A stretch of 64,000 nucleotides of DNA. Origin: Streptomyces sp. SID13726 (lineage in GTDB: Bacteria; Actinomycetota; Actinomycetes; Streptomycetales; Streptomycetaceae). Under the pieces are notes generated by a model. It saw only the letters and a program-made list of their open reading frames with translations, was not told where the DNA came from and made no database searches. The position numbers and the translations under genes are program-made. The DNA lies in assembly GCF_010548375.1 (NCBI RefSeq), contig NZ_JAAGLY010000012.1, forward strand, positions 1 through 64,000, in the 5' to 3' direction. Position 1 is the first letter of the stretch; every line of letters starts with the position of its first letter. This document shows, one piece after another, positions 41,296 to 50,764 of the stretch.

Positions 41296-43413
41296 TCATC
41301 CGCGCAGATCCACCAGCAGCGGCGGGGCGTGCTCGCCCTGCACGCTCGTCAGGGACAGCACCGCGTGCCCGGCCGGCACCCCGTGCGCCAGCTCGGACGC
41401 GGACCACCGCTCCCGCTCGACCTGCCGTACGGTCACCGCCCGCGCGGTGGGCGCCTTGCCGGTGATCACCCTCCTCACGGCATGCAGCACCTTCCCGGCC
41501 GGGGTCTCCGCGATGATCTGCCGGTCGGTGACGTCCCGGGCCTCGATCCACTCCTTGCCCCACACCTCGGCGAAGTCCTGCCCGTCCCACGGGGTGAGCC
41601 CGGCCAGCGCCATCCGGCACCCGGCGGCGCCGAGCAGCGGCCCGCGCAACGGCCTCGGTACGTCGTCCAGGGTCCGCAGCGTCAGGACGACCCCGGCGTT
41701 GCCGGACCGCAGCCGCTGGACCGCCCGCACGGCCTCGGGTGTCACGACCCCCGTGGCGTCGTCGATCACGAGACACGCGAACAGCGACCGGTCCTCCCGC
41801 ACCGCGACACTCGCCGAGAACTGCGCGAGCACCAGCCGCGCCAGCATCCGCGAGGCGTCGGCGTGCCCGCGCTGGGGCAGGTCGATCCGTACCCGCACGG
41901 GGTGGTCGAGCGCCTTCAGCGAGAACGGCCGCGACTGCCCCGACGTGTCGAAGAACCCGGCGAACGCGGGCCGGTCCAGCAGCGCGATCCGGTCCGCGAG
42001 GATGCCGCCCACGTCCCCAGGATTGCCCATCTGCCGCTCCCGCGCGTCCAGTTCACGCAGCAACGACTCCTGCCCGGAGTCCTCAAGACCCTTCCGGAGC
42101 ACGGCCAGCGGCCCGGCCGTGCCGTCGAGCAGCTGCCGCAGCTCGGGTACGGAGGGGAAGCGGCCGTGCACCGCCCTGAACGGTCCGAGAAGCTGGGCCA
42201 GCACGGTGGTCGAGCGCCGGGTGTCACCGCCCTGATGCGGCTCGGCGAGATCCCCGACCAGCGCCTCGGCGAGCACGGCCGCGGCCTCGTCCGGGTCGGC
42301 CGTTCCTCCGTACAGGTCGAGGTCGTACACCGATTCCGGATTCCCGATCTGTACGACGACGTCGTACCCGTCCGCCGGGCCGAGCCCGGCGCCCGCCGCC
42401 CCGACCACCACGACGGCGGCCCGCCCGGCGAGCGCGTGCAGACACAGCGACTCGGCGAGCGGCCGCACCACGGTCCCCGTCTTCCCGGACCCGGCGGGCC
42501 CGACGGCCAGCAACGACGTCCCGAGCAGCTCGGGCCCCACCCCCAGCCCGGTCCCCCGGTACGCGTACGGATTCCGCGCGTCGTCCGCGGTGGTCCCGAG
42601 CCGCACCTGCCCGGTCACCAGATCATGCCGGGCCACCCGCCCGGGCAGATCCCGGGCCCCGGACGGATGCAGACAGGCCGCGGACCCCTCCGTCAGCACC
42701 GCCCCACTGAACGCGGCCAGACTGAACCGCCCACTCCGCACCCCCTGCCACGCCCGCCCGATCCGAGCATGATCAACATCCTTCATCAGCCCAGCCCTGG
42801 CCTCAGCAGCAAGCCGCTCAGCGACGTCGACGGCTCCGGCGGCGCGGAGGTGGGGGTATTCGGCGGGGTCTTCGGCAGGCGCCGGGGCCGCCTGCTGCCG
42901 TTGCTGCTGAGGCTTGCGGCGCAGATGCGGGAGGACGAACCGGCGCCACACCTCGCCCCAGCGGCCGAGCCGGCCGACGACGATCATGATCGTCAGCGCG
43001 ACGAGCAGCTCGTACCCCTCGTACACGAGGTAATTGCCGACGTCACTGCCACTGCCACGCCACGAATCGGGGATGAGCAGCTTGAACGGAAGGAGCCACC
43101 ACGCGCCGACGTAGCCGTTCTGGAGCAGGGACCAGACGAGCCAGCCGACGAGGAACGCGATCAGTGCGCCGCTGATGAGCTGACGGGCGGGGATGAGCTC
43201 CGGTTCGACTTCCGGCCGGGGCTGGTGCCCGAACCGCCACACGCCGGGCAGGGTCTCGGGCCGAGCCGTCCGCAACCAGGTCAGAAACGCCGAACTGTCC
43301 GGAAGCGGCGGCACCGCCGGCGCGTCCGTGGGCCTCGGAGGCACGACGGAGCGTGCTCGTGGCACAGGATTCGCATGCGTACCCCGCGCGTCCCGCGTCC
43401 CGTCGCTGTCCAT
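41296..43413 (-). CDS. Membrane-anchored P-loop ATPase (VirD4/HerA-like)
   Basis: A ~705-residue protein. The N-terminus is Pro-rich, then two hydrophobic segments (LISGALIAFLVGWLVWSLLQ and GYELLVALTIMIVV, about 80-145) anchor it in the membrane. The ATPase part has Walker A GPAGSGKTGT near 308-317 and a Walker B-like LFACLVIDDATG near 548. Overall it looks like a conjugative coupling or HerA-type pump motor, but no conjugation genes are nearby. A similar gene is conserved at this place in other Streptomyces as far as I recall; its role is unknown. The ATG at 43413 has GGGAG upstream; the frame is open to a GTG at 43446. Confidence 0.75.
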   Translation of the reverse strand: MDSDGTRDARGTHANPVPRARSVVPPRPTDAPAVPPLPDSSAFLTWLRTARPETLPGVWRFGHQPRPEVEPELIPARQLISGALIAFLVGWLVWSLLQNGYVGAWWLLPFKLLIPDSWRGSGSDVGNYLVYEGYELLVALTIMIVVGRLGRWGEVWRRFVLPHLRRKPQQQRQQAAPAPAEDPAEYPHLRAAGAVDVAERLAAEARAGLMKDVDHARIGRAWQGVRSGRFSLAAFSGAVLTEGSAACLHPSGARDLPGRVARHDLVTGQVRLGTTADDARNPYAYRGTGLGVGPELLGTSLLAVGPAGSGKTGTVVRPLAESLCLHALAGRAAVVVVGAAGAGLGPADGYDVVVQIGNPESVYDLDLYGGTADPDEAAAVLAEALVGDLAEPHQGGDTRRSTTVLAQLLGPFRAVHGRFPSVPELRQLLDGTAGPLAVLRKGLEDSGQESLLRELDARERQMGNPGDVGGILADRIALLDRPAFAGFFDTSGQSRPFSLKALDHPVRVRIDLPQRGHADASRMLARLVLAQFSASVAVREDRSLFACLVIDDATGVVTPEAVRAVQRLRSGNAGVVLTLRTLDDVPRPLRGPLLGAAGCRMALAGLTPWDGQDFAEVWGKEWIEARDVTDRQIIAETPAGKVLHAVRRVITGKAPTARAVTVRQVERERWSASELAHGVPAGHAVLSLTSVQGEHAPPLLVDLRG

Positions 43414-43665
43414 CGCCCCTGCTCCCTGACCAGCCGTTCCATCCACCGTCAGCGGCCAATCTAACGCGCCCGCAAAGGGAGTTCACCGATTGCGCGGCCG
43501 AGGCGTCACACCGTCCCGGGAACCGGCTATGTCCACCACGGACAACCCGCCCCTCCGACAACGCCCACATGGAGCATGCCCACCCCTCCTCCCCCGCCCT
43601 AGCCTGCGAGAAAAGACTGGACAGAGTCCGCGAGATCCCCGCCCGCACCACCCCAGGAGCCCCTC

Positions 43666-45000
43666 ATGAACGCACTTCCGCAGGAGCGCCGCCTCATCAC
43701 CCCCATCCCCGGCCCCAAGTCCCAGGCGCTCCAGACCCGCCGCCTCGCCGCGGTCGCCCAGGGCGTCGGCTCCGTGCTCCCCGTGTTCACGGCACGCGCG
43801 GGCGGCGGGATCATCGAGGACGTCGACGGCAACCGGCTCATCGACTTCGGTTCCGGCATCGCCGTGACCAGCGTCGGCGCCTCCGCCGAGGCCGTCGTAC
43901 GCCGCGCCTCCGCCCAGCTCGCCGACTTCACCCACACCTGTTTCATGGTCACCCCCTACGAGGGCTACGTGGAGGTCGCCGAGGCCCTCGCCGAGCTCAC
44001 CCCGGGCGACCACGCCAAGAAGTCGGCCCTGTTCAACAGCGGCGCCGAGGCCGTCGAGAACGCCGTCAAGATCGCGCGGGCGTACACCAAGCGACAGGCG
44101 GTGGTCGTGTTCGACCACGGCTACCACGGCCGCACCAACCTCACCATGGCACTGACGGCGAAGAACATGCCGTACAAGCACGGCTTCGGCCCGTTCGCCC
44201 CCGAGGTCTACCGCGTCCCCGTCGCGTACGGCTACCGCTGGCCCACCGGCCCCGAGAACGCCGGCCCCGAGGCCGCCGCCCAGGCCATCGACCAGATCAC
44301 CAAGCAGGTCGGCCCGGACAACGTCGCCGCGATCATCATCGAGCCGGTCCTCGGCGAGGGCGGCTTCATCGAGCCCGCGAAGGGCTTCCTGCCCGCGCTG
44401 AGCGAGTTCGCCCGGGCCAACGGCATCGTCTTCGTCGCCGACGAGATCCAGTCCGGCTTCTGCCGTACCGGCCAGTGGTTCGCCTGCGAGGACGAGGGCA
44501 TCGTCCCGGACCTGATCACCACCGCCAAGGGCATCGCCGGCGGCCTCCCGCTCGCCGCCGTCACCGGCCGCGCCGAGATCATGGACGCCGCGCACGCGGG
44601 CGGCCTGGGCGGCACCTACGGCGGCAACCCGGTCGCCTGCGCGGGCGCGCTTGGCTCGATCGAGACGATGAAGGAGCTGGACCTCAACGCCAGGGCGAAG
44701 GCGATCGAGGCCACGATGAAGACCCGCCTGACCGCGATGGCCGAGAAGTTCGACGTCATCGGCGACATCCGGGGCCGCGGCGCCATGATCGCCATCGAGC
44801 TGGTCAAGGACCGTACGACCAAGGAGCCGAACCCGGAGGCGACCGCCGCGCTGGCCAAGGCCTGCCACCAGGAGGGGCTGCTGGTCCTGACCTGTGGCAC
44901 CTACGGCAACGTCCTGCGCTTCCTGCCGCCGCTCGTCATCGGCGAGGACCTGCTGAACGAGGGGCTCGACATCATCGAGCAGGCCTTCACCCGCATCTGA
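43666..45000 (+). CDS. gabT: 4-aminobutyrate aminotransferase
   Basis: A 444-residue class III PLP aminotransferase that converts GABA and 2-oxoglutarate to succinate semialdehyde and glutamate. It has FNSGAEAVENAVKIAR near 124-139, DEIQSGFCRTG near 260 and the PLP Lys in TTAKGIAGGLPL near 288. The sequence ENAVKIARAYTKR and the overall length fit GabT. AGGAG lies upstream of the ATG. With the polyamine operon at 48.5-55.7 kb and the aldehyde dehydrogenases, it completes a putrescine-to-succinate route. Confidence 0.93.
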   Translation: MNALPQERRLITPIPGPKSQALQTRRLAAVAQGVGSVLPVFTARAGGGIIEDVDGNRLIDFGSGIAVTSVGASAEAVVRRASAQLADFTHTCFMVTPYEGYVEVAEALAELTPGDHAKKSALFNSGAEAVENAVKIARAYTKRQAVVVFDHGYHGRTNLTMALTAKNMPYKHGFGPFAPEVYRVPVAYGYRWPTGPENAGPEAAAQAIDQITKQVGPDNVAAIIIEPVLGEGGFIEPAKGFLPALSEFARANGIVFVADEIQSGFCRTGQWFACEDEGIVPDLITTAKGIAGGLPLAAVTGRAEIMDAAHAGGLGGTYGGNPVACAGALGSIETMKELDLNARAKAIEATMKTRLTAMAEKFDVIGDIRGRGAMIAIELVKDRTTKEPNPEATAALAKACHQEGLLVLTCGTYGNVLRFLPPLVIGEDLLNEGLDIIEQAFTRI

Positions 45001-45193
45001 CGTCACAGGAACGACGCAGCAGGTCGGAAGCGGACTCATACCTTCCCGCACCAGCCGCCCCAGCCCTGACATACCTTGGGATTCCGGGGCTGCGGTGGCG
45101 AACGGCAGAGGGTGTGAAGAAGGTGTGCGAGGTGGTTGTGAGGATGCGATTCCGTCTGTCGTACGCCGTCCCCCTGCCGTAGGTTCTACCCAG

Positions 45194-46042
45194 ATGAGAG
45201 ATACACCCCGCCCACAGGGGACTGTGGGCGACATCAGGACGGGGCCTCCCCAGCTTCGCCCTGGTCGTGCCCTCGCGCACACAACTGGAGCCTCCGGCTC
45301 CGGATCTCCTCACCGATCGGACAGTCGCCCGCCCCAAACCCCCCGGGGCGGCCGACGATCCGATCTGATCGGCCGCCCCGGAACCACCCCCCCTGTTCCG
45401 GGGCGGCCGGCCTTCTTCACCCTCCTTCTCGGAATTCCGGCCCTCCTCTTCGCCCTGATCACCTGGCAGGTCGTCGAGGACGGGCCGCTTCTGCGTGTCG
45501 ACGAACGCGTCAGCCGCGCCCTGATCCACCCGGACCGCATCGGCGGCGGCCTCTCCGACCTGGGCAATGTCCAGGTAGCCGTACCGCTCCTGCTCCTGGC
45601 CCTCGTCTACGTGACCCGGCGCCACCGCGCCATGGGTACAGACCGCTGGTGGCTCCCGGCCACCGCGGCGGCCCTCCTCATGGCCCTGGTCCCGGCGATC
45701 GTCGTCCCCCTCAAACTCTGGACCGCCCGCTCCGGCACCACGGTCGCCGCCCCCGGCACCGGCTACTACCCCTCCGGCCACACCGCCACAGCAGCCATCG
45801 CCTACGGCACCGCGACCCTCCTCCTCCACCCCCTCCTCCCCACCCCCCACCTCCGCCGCGCCCTGCTCCTCCTCTACGCCCTCCTGATCCTGGGCGTCTC
45901 CTACGGCCTGGTCCGCCGCGGCTACCACTGGCCACTGGACGTGGTGGCCAGCTGGTGCCTGTGCGCGGTCCTGCTGCCGGGGTGGTGGCTGATCCTCGAC
46001 CGGGTTCGGCCTCGACCCCGATCGCAGCCTCAGCCGAAGTAA
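45194..46042 (+). CDS. PAP2-family membrane phosphatase
   Basis: A ~282-residue protein with five to six membrane helices after a Pro/Arg/Gly-rich N-terminal stretch of ~80 residues. The phosphatase motifs are KLWTARSG (C1-like), GYYPSGHTATA (C2) and VRRGYHWPLDV (C3). Such enzymes remove phosphate from lipid or isoprenoid phosphates at the membrane. The start is uncertain: ATG at 45194 is used, but much of the N-terminal part is low-complexity and a later start is possible. Its 3' end overlaps the convergent chitinase gene by 13 bp. Confidence 0.82.
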   Translation: MRDTPRPQGTVGDIRTGPPQLRPGRALAHTTGASGSGSPHRSDSRPPQTPRGGRRSDLIGRPGTTPPVPGRPAFFTLLLGIPALLFALITWQVVEDGPLLRVDERVSRALIHPDRIGGGLSDLGNVQVAVPLLLLALVYVTRRHRAMGTDRWWLPATAAALLMALVPAIVVPLKLWTARSGTTVAAPGTGYYPSGHTATAAIAYGTATLLLHPLLPTPHLRRALLLLYALLILGVSYGLVRRGYHWPLDVVASWCLCAVLLPGWWLILDRVRPRPRSQPQPK

Positions 46043-47826
46043 CCCTCGAACACCCCCCGGAACTCCCCGTCAGAGAACCGGTCCCAGTTGATCGACCAGG
46101 TCATCAGGCCGCGCAGGGACGGCCAGGTGCCGTGGGTGGGGTAGGAGCCGCAGTTCGTCTTCTTCGTCAGGCAGTCGAGGGTCTTGGTGACCTCTGCCGG
46201 GGACACGTAGCCGTTGCCGGCGTTCACCGAGGCGGGCATGCCGATGGCGATCTGGTCGGGGCGCAGGGGTGGGAAGACGTTCGCGGGGTCGCCGGCGACC
46301 GGGAAGCCGGTTAGGAGCATGTCGGTCATGGCGATGTGGAAGTCGGCGCCGCCCATGGAGTGGTACTGGTTGTCGAGGCCCATGATCGGGCCCGAGTTGT
46401 AGTCCTGGACGTGGAGCAGGGTCAGGTCGTCGCGGAGGGCGTGGATCACCGGGAGGTAGGCGCCGCATCTCGGGTCCTGGCCGCCCCACTTGCCGGTGCC
46501 GTAGTACTGGTGGCCCATCTGCACGAAGAAGGTCTCCGGGGCCATCGTCAGCACGAAGTTCGCCCCGTACTTCGCCTTCAGCGTCTTCAGCGCCGAGATC
46601 AGGTTCACGATCACCGGCGTCTTCGGGTTCCTGAAGTCCGTGTCGTCGGCGTTCAGGGAGAGCGAGTGGCCCTCGAAGTCGATGTCCAGGCCGTCGAGGC
46701 CGTAGGTGTCGATGATCGAGGAGACCGAGGAGACGAAGGCGTCCCGGGCGGCCGTGGTCGTCAGCTGGACCTGGCCGTTCTGGCCGCCGATCGAGATCAG
46801 CACCTTCTTGCCAGCCGCCTGTTTCGCCCGGATCGCCGCCTTGAAGTCGGCGTCGGACTCCACGTTCGGGCACTCGGTGACCGGGCAGCGGGTGAAGCGG
46901 ATGTCGCCGGAGGTGACCGAGGTGGGTTCGCCGAAGGCCAGGTCGATGACGTCCCAGCTGTCGGGGACGTCGGCCAGGCGGGTGTAGCCGGCGCCGTTGG
47001 CGAAGCTCGCGTGGAGGTAGCCGACCAGGGCGTGGGTGGGGAGGTCCGTGGAACTCCCGGCCGTCGTCGTCACGTTGAGAGATACGGACCTCGCCGACTC
47101 ACCCGTGTCGTTCACCGCCGCGACCTGGAAGCCGTACGCCGTCGAAGGCGCGAGTCCGCTCACGGAGGCCGAAGTCCCGCTCACCGTCCGGACTTTGACG
47201 CCGTCCCGGTAGACGGCGTAGCCGGTGGCACCCGTGACCGCCGTCCAGGACAGGGCCACGTCGGACGAAGTGACCGTGCCCGCCTTCAGGCCCGTGGGCA
47301 CGGCGGGTGGCTGTCCGGCCTCGACGCCGGGCCCCGTGAGGGACATGTCGTCCGCGTTGTACGCGCCCGTCCCGTACCAACCGTGCGTGTAGATCGTGAC
47401 CTTGGTGGTGGACGGGCCGGTGCGGAAGGTCATCGTGAGCCGCTGCCAGGCCGGGGCGGACTGGGTCCAGGTGGAGACGTCGGTGGTGCCGGTGCCGCTC
47501 GCGCCGAGGTAGACGTAGGAGCCGCGGACGTATCCGGCGAGCGTGTACTGCGCGTCGGGCCGTACGGTCACGGTCTGGGCGCACTGGGCGTAGTCGCTGC
47601 CGGCCGGGGTCGCCTGCAGCGCCGAACTCCCACTGTGCACAGGGCTGTTGACCGCCGTACCCGAGGAGCAGGTCCAGCCGTCGAGTCCCGCTTCGAAGCC
47701 TCCGTTCCTCGCCAGGTCGGCGTCGGCCGCACGGGCGGCCGACGAGAGCGCGGTGATGCCGGGCAGGGCCGGCGCAGTGGCCGTCAGCGCGGCGAGGACG
47801 GGTCTGTTGCGTCGGGTGCGGTCCAC
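46030..47826 (-). CDS. Secreted GH18 chitinase with CBM and FnIII domain
   Basis: A 598-residue secreted chitinase. After a signal peptide (ends near SSAARAADAD, about 35) come a carbohydrate-binding jelly-roll module (NGGFEAGLDGWTCSSGTAVN onwards, about 40-165), a fibronectin type III domain (about 180-260) and the GH18 catalytic domain with DGLDIDFEG near 376-384, where the Glu is catalytic. The end VFEGYFG closes the barrel. The GTG at 47826 has GGAGG 5 nt upstream. A DasR-like operator about 45 bp upstream suggests induction by chitin/N-acetylglucosamine. Confidence 0.93.
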   Translation of the reverse strand: MDRTRRNRPVLAALTATAPALPGITALSSAARAADADLARNGGFEAGLDGWTCSSGTAVNSPVHSGSSALQATPAGSDYAQCAQTVTVRPDAQYTLAGYVRGSYVYLGASGTGTTDVSTWTQSAPAWQRLTMTFRTGPSTTKVTIYTHGWYGTGAYNADDMSLTGPGVEAGQPPAVPTGLKAGTVTSSDVALSWTAVTGATGYAVYRDGVKVRTVSGTSASVSGLAPSTAYGFQVAAVNDTGESARSVSLNVTTTAGSSTDLPTHALVGYLHASFANGAGYTRLADVPDSWDVIDLAFGEPTSVTSGDIRFTRCPVTECPNVESDADFKAAIRAKQAAGKKVLISIGGQNGQVQLTTTAARDAFVSSVSSIIDTYGLDGLDIDFEGHSLSLNADDTDFRNPKTPVIVNLISALKTLKAKYGANFVLTMAPETFFVQMGHQYYGTGKWGGQDPRCGAYLPVIHALRDDLTLLHVQDYNSGPIMGLDNQYHSMGGADFHIAMTDMLLTGFPVAGDPANVFPPLRPDQIAIGMPASVNAGNGYVSPAEVTKTLDCLTKKTNCGSYPTHGTWPSLRGLMTWSINWDRFSDGEFRGVFEGYFG

Positions 47827-47870
47827 AGGAGCCTCCGGGCATGGGGGAATCGGAGGGTGGAGCGCGCCCA

Positions 47871-47887
47871 ACTGGGTCCAGACCAAT
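47871..47887. promoter_or_regulatory. Candidate DasR (dre) site upstream of the chitinase
   Basis: On the minus strand the sequence reads ATTGGTCTGGACCCAGT. Its core GGTCTGGACC differs by one base from the dre core GGTCTAGACC. Chitinase genes are known DasR targets in Streptomyces. Confidence 0.65.
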
Positions 47888-47929
47888 CCGGGTTGTCAGG
47901 ACCTCCCGTCGCGGTTCGGGACCCGCCGC

Positions 47930-48388
47930 TCAGCCGTCGCCCTGCTCCGTCGCCAGCCCCGCCGCCGCCTCGTGCATCGCCAGCTCCAGCAGCGCCGGGT
48001 CGGTCAGGGTGCCCGAGCCGTCCGGCGGGACCAGCCAGCGCACCCCTCCCCCGGCCACCCGGCCCGGGTACGGCACCACGATCCAGGTGCCGGCGCCCGC
48101 TGTACGGATACCGGTGCCGAGCCAGCGGGCCGCGGTGCCGGGCGGCACGAAGAAGCCCATCCTGGCGTCGCCGAAGTCGACGAGCACCGGGCCGAGTTGA
48201 TCGAGGATGCGGGTGAGGACGTCGAGTGTCGGATAGCCGAGATCGCCCGGCAGGATCAGTACGTCCCAGGCCTTGCCCGCCGGCAGCAGCGCGACCCCGA
48301 GGGGGTTGCGTTCCCACTCCCAGCGGCAGGCCTCGGGATCCGGTGCGACGGATGCCAGCCACTCGACCGCCGTCTTCGCCCCAGTCAT
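47930..48388 (-). CDS. Hypothetical protein, resembles part of actinobacterial prim-pol-like proteins
   Basis: A 152-residue soluble protein with no signal peptide. Segments KAWDVLILPGDLGYPTLDVL and GAGTWIVVPYPGR ... VRWLVPPDGSG recall the C-terminal half of the bifunctional DNA primase/polymerase-like proteins common in Streptomyces, but the acidic catalytic residues cannot be assigned. I would not call it a polymerase. It lies downstream of the FAD oxidase gene, separated from it by a strong hairpin. Confidence 0.6.
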   Translation of the reverse strand: MTGAKTAVEWLASVAPDPEACRWEWERNPLGVALLPAGKAWDVLILPGDLGYPTLDVLTRILDQLGPVLVDFGDARMGFFVPPGTAARWLGTGIRTAGAGTWIVVPYPGRVAGGGVRWLVPPDGSGTLTDPALLELAMHEAAAGLATEQGDG

Positions 48389-48393
48389 CAGAG

Positions 48394-48445
48394 GACCTCC
48401 CTCTCGCTCGTCGACGCTGGTCGCGTCACGAGGGAGAGGGAGGTC
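48394..48445. terminator. Long hairpin terminator at the end of the polyamine operon
   Basis: An 18-bp arm starting GACCTCCCTCTCGCTCGT (48394-48411) pairs with its partner ending GAGAGGGAGGTC (to 48445) with one mismatch, and an inner GACGC/GCGTC stem extends it. It lies 64 bp after the stop of the FAD oxidase gene and directly before the hypothetical gene. Confidence 0.8.
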
Positions 48446-48509
48446 TCCTGGCAGGCATTACGCGGGTTCTGACCACCCGTTGGAGTGAACCAGATCACAT
48501 ACGATCATT

Positions 48510-49928
48510 TCAGCTGTCGAATCCGAGGCCGAACCGGTCCATGGTCCGCAGCCACAGATTCCGCCGCCCGCCGTGCGAATCCGCCCGGGCGAGGGACCAC
48601 TTGGTGAGGGCGATGCCGGTCCAGGCGAAGGGCTCCGGTGGGAAGGGCAGCGGCTTCCTGCGGACCATCTCCAGCCGTGTGCGCTCCGTGTCCTGCCCCG
48701 CCAGCAGGTCCAGCATCACGTCCGCGCCGAACCGGGTCGCACCGACCCCGAGGCCCGTGTACCCCGCCGCGTACGCCACCCTGCCCTGGTGGGCGGTGCC
48801 GTAGAACGCGGAGAACCGGGTGCACGTGTCGATCGCGCCGCCCCACGCATGCGTGAACCGCACCCCCTCCAGCTGCGGGAAGCAGGTGAAGAAGTGCCCG
48901 GCGAGCTTGGCGTAGGTCTCCGGCCGGTCGTCGTACTCGGCGCGCACCTGGCCGCCGTACTGGTAGACCGCGTCGTAACCGCCCCACAGGATGCGGTTGT
49001 CGGCGGAGAGCCGGAAGTAGTGGAACTGGTTCGCGGAGTCCCCGAGCCCCTGCCGGTTCTTCCAGCCGATCGACGCGAGCTGCTCCTCGCTCAGCGGCTC
49101 GGTCATCAGCGCGTAGTCGTAGACCGGGACGGTGTACGACCGCACCCGCTTGACCAGGTTCGGGAAGATGTTGGTGCCGAGCGCGACCTTGCGTGCTCGC
49201 ACGGAACCGTACGGAGTGCGTACGGCCATTCCCGCGCCGTACGACTTCAACTCCAGGGCGGGCGTGTTCTCGTAGAGCCGGACACCGAGCCGCAGGCACG
49301 CCCGCTTCAGACCCCAGACGAGCTTGGCCGGGTTGAGCATGGCCACGCCCCTGCGGTCCCACAGTCCCGCCTCGAAGGTCGGCGAGGCGACCTGTTCGCG
49401 CACCTCGTCGGCGTCCAGGAAGTCGACGCCGTCGGCGAGGCCCTTCTCCTGGAGCTCGTCATACCAGTCGCGCAGTTCCCACGCCTGGTACGTCTCCGTC
49501 GCCACGTCGATCTCGCCGGTGCGCTCGAACTCGCAGTCGAGGTCGTGCCGGGCGACCGCCTTCTCGATCTCGTCGAGGTTGCGGGCGCCCAGCTCCTGGA
49601 GCTTCACGATCTCGTCCGGCCAGCGGGTCAGCCCGTTGGGCAGCCCGTGGGTGAGGGAGGCGGCGCAGAAGCCGCCGTTGCGACCGGAGGCGGCCCAGCC
49701 CACCTCGCGGCCTTCCAGCAGGACGACGTCCCGTTCCGGGTCGCGCTCCTTGGCGTTGAGCGCGGTCCACAGTCCGCTGTAGCCACCGCCGACGACCAGC
49801 AGGTCGCAGGTCTCGGCGCCGGTGAGGGCGGGCTCGGGGTGCGGCCTGCCGGGGTCGTCCAGCCAGTACGGAACCGGCTGCGCTTCGGAAAGTGCCTTTG
49901 TCCAACGGCTCATGGCGCTTGGGGCCAT
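48510..49928 (-). CDS. FAD-dependent amine oxidase (gamma-glutamylputrescine oxidase-like, DAO family)
   Basis: A 472-residue flavoenzyme of the DAO fold. The FAD-binding motif LLVVGGGYSGLWTALNA lies near 43-59 and ASGRNGGFCAA near 80-90; the C-terminal GYTGLGVGATRFGADV is typical of PuuB-like oxidases. It likely oxidises a polyamine or its gamma-glutamyl derivative to an aminoaldehyde, which the aldehyde dehydrogenase at the other end of the operon would oxidise. It is the last gene of the operon, 35 bp after potC. The ATG at 49928 has GGGAG upstream. Confidence 0.85.
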   Translation of the reverse strand: MAPSAMSRWTKALSEAQPVPYWLDDPGRPHPEPALTGAETCDLLVVGGGYSGLWTALNAKERDPERDVVLLEGREVGWAASGRNGGFCAASLTHGLPNGLTRWPDEIVKLQELGARNLDEIEKAVARHDLDCEFERTGEIDVATETYQAWELRDWYDELQEKGLADGVDFLDADEVREQVASPTFEAGLWDRRGVAMLNPAKLVWGLKRACLRLGVRLYENTPALELKSYGAGMAVRTPYGSVRARKVALGTNIFPNLVKRVRSYTVPVYDYALMTEPLSEEQLASIGWKNRQGLGDSANQFHYFRLSADNRILWGGYDAVYQYGGQVRAEYDDRPETYAKLAGHFFTCFPQLEGVRFTHAWGGAIDTCTRFSAFYGTAHQGRVAYAAGYTGLGVGATRFGADVMLDLLAGQDTERTRLEMVRRKPLPFPPEPFAWTGIALTKWSLARADSHGGRRNLWLRTMDRFGLGFDS

Positions 49929-49963
49929 GATTTCAACTCCCTACAGAGGGTGCGCGAAAAGGC

Positions 49964-50764
49964 TTATGCCTTTTGCTTGTTACGGCGGTTGCTGATGACC
50001 ATGGAGGCCAGCACGAGGAGTACGGCGACCAGGAACATGCCCGTACCGATGACATTGATCTGAACGGGTGTGCCGCGCTGTGCCGAGCCCCAGACGAACA
50101 TGGGGAAGGTGACGGTCGAGCCCGCGTTGAAATTGGTGATGATGAAATCGTCGAAGGAGAGCGCGAAGGCGAGCAGCGCACCCGCCGCGATTCCGGGGGC
50201 GGCGATCGGCAGGGTGACCCTGATGAAGGTCTGGAAGGGACCGGCGTAGAGGTCCTGGGCCGCCTGTTCGAGCCTCGGGTCCATCGACATCACGCGCGCC
50301 TTGACCGCCGTGACGACGAAGCTGAGGCAGAACATGATGTGCGCGATGAGAATCGTCCAGAAGCCCAACTGTGCGCCCATGTTGAGGAACAGGGTGAGCA
50401 GCGAGGCCGCCATGACGACCTCGGGCATCGCCATCGGCAGGAAGATCAGCGAGTTCACCGCGCCCCGCGCGCGGAAGCGGTAGCGGACCAGCGCGAAGGC
50501 GATCATCGTGCCGAGGACGGTCGCGCCGATGGTCGCCCAGAACGCGATCTGGAGGCTGATGGAGAGCGAGCCGCACATGTCGGCGACCCCACAGGGGTCC
50601 TTCCAGGCGTCCAGCGAGAACTGCTGCCATTCGTAGTTGAAGCGCCCCTTCGGTTTGTTGAAGGAGAACACCGTGACGACGACGTTCGGAAGGAGCAGAT
50701 ATCCGAGCGTGATGAGTCCCGCGATGACGACGAGATGGCGCTTGAGCCAGTTGACGAAGGCCAT
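49964..50764 (-). CDS. potC: Polyamine ABC transporter permease PotC
   Basis: A 266-residue permease with six predicted helices. It starts with a membrane segment (VIAGLITLGYLLLPNVVVTV) and has the EAA loop AAQDLYAGPFQTFIRVTLPIAAPGI near 165-190. The FIITNFNAGSTVTFPMFVWG segment is typical of PotC. It directly follows potB with no gap and works with PotA, PotB and PotD to import putrescine or spermidine. Confidence 0.9.
   Translation of the reverse strand: MAFVNWLKRHLVVIAGLITLGYLLLPNVVVTVFSFNKPKGRFNYEWQQFSLDAWKDPCGVADMCGSLSISLQIAFWATIGATVLGTMIAFALVRYRFRARGAVNSLIFLPMAMPEVVMAASLLTLFLNMGAQLGFWTILIAHIMFCLSFVVTAVKARVMSMDPRLEQAAQDLYAGPFQTFIRVTLPIAAPGIAAGALLAFALSFDDFIITNFNAGSTVTFPMFVWGSAQRGTPVQINVIGTGMFLVAVLLVLASMVISNRRNKQKA

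Noticed and set aside
41296..43413. Integrative conjugative element
   Set aside because: Only one coupling-protein-like gene is present; no relaxase, integrase, Tra genes or att sites nearby.
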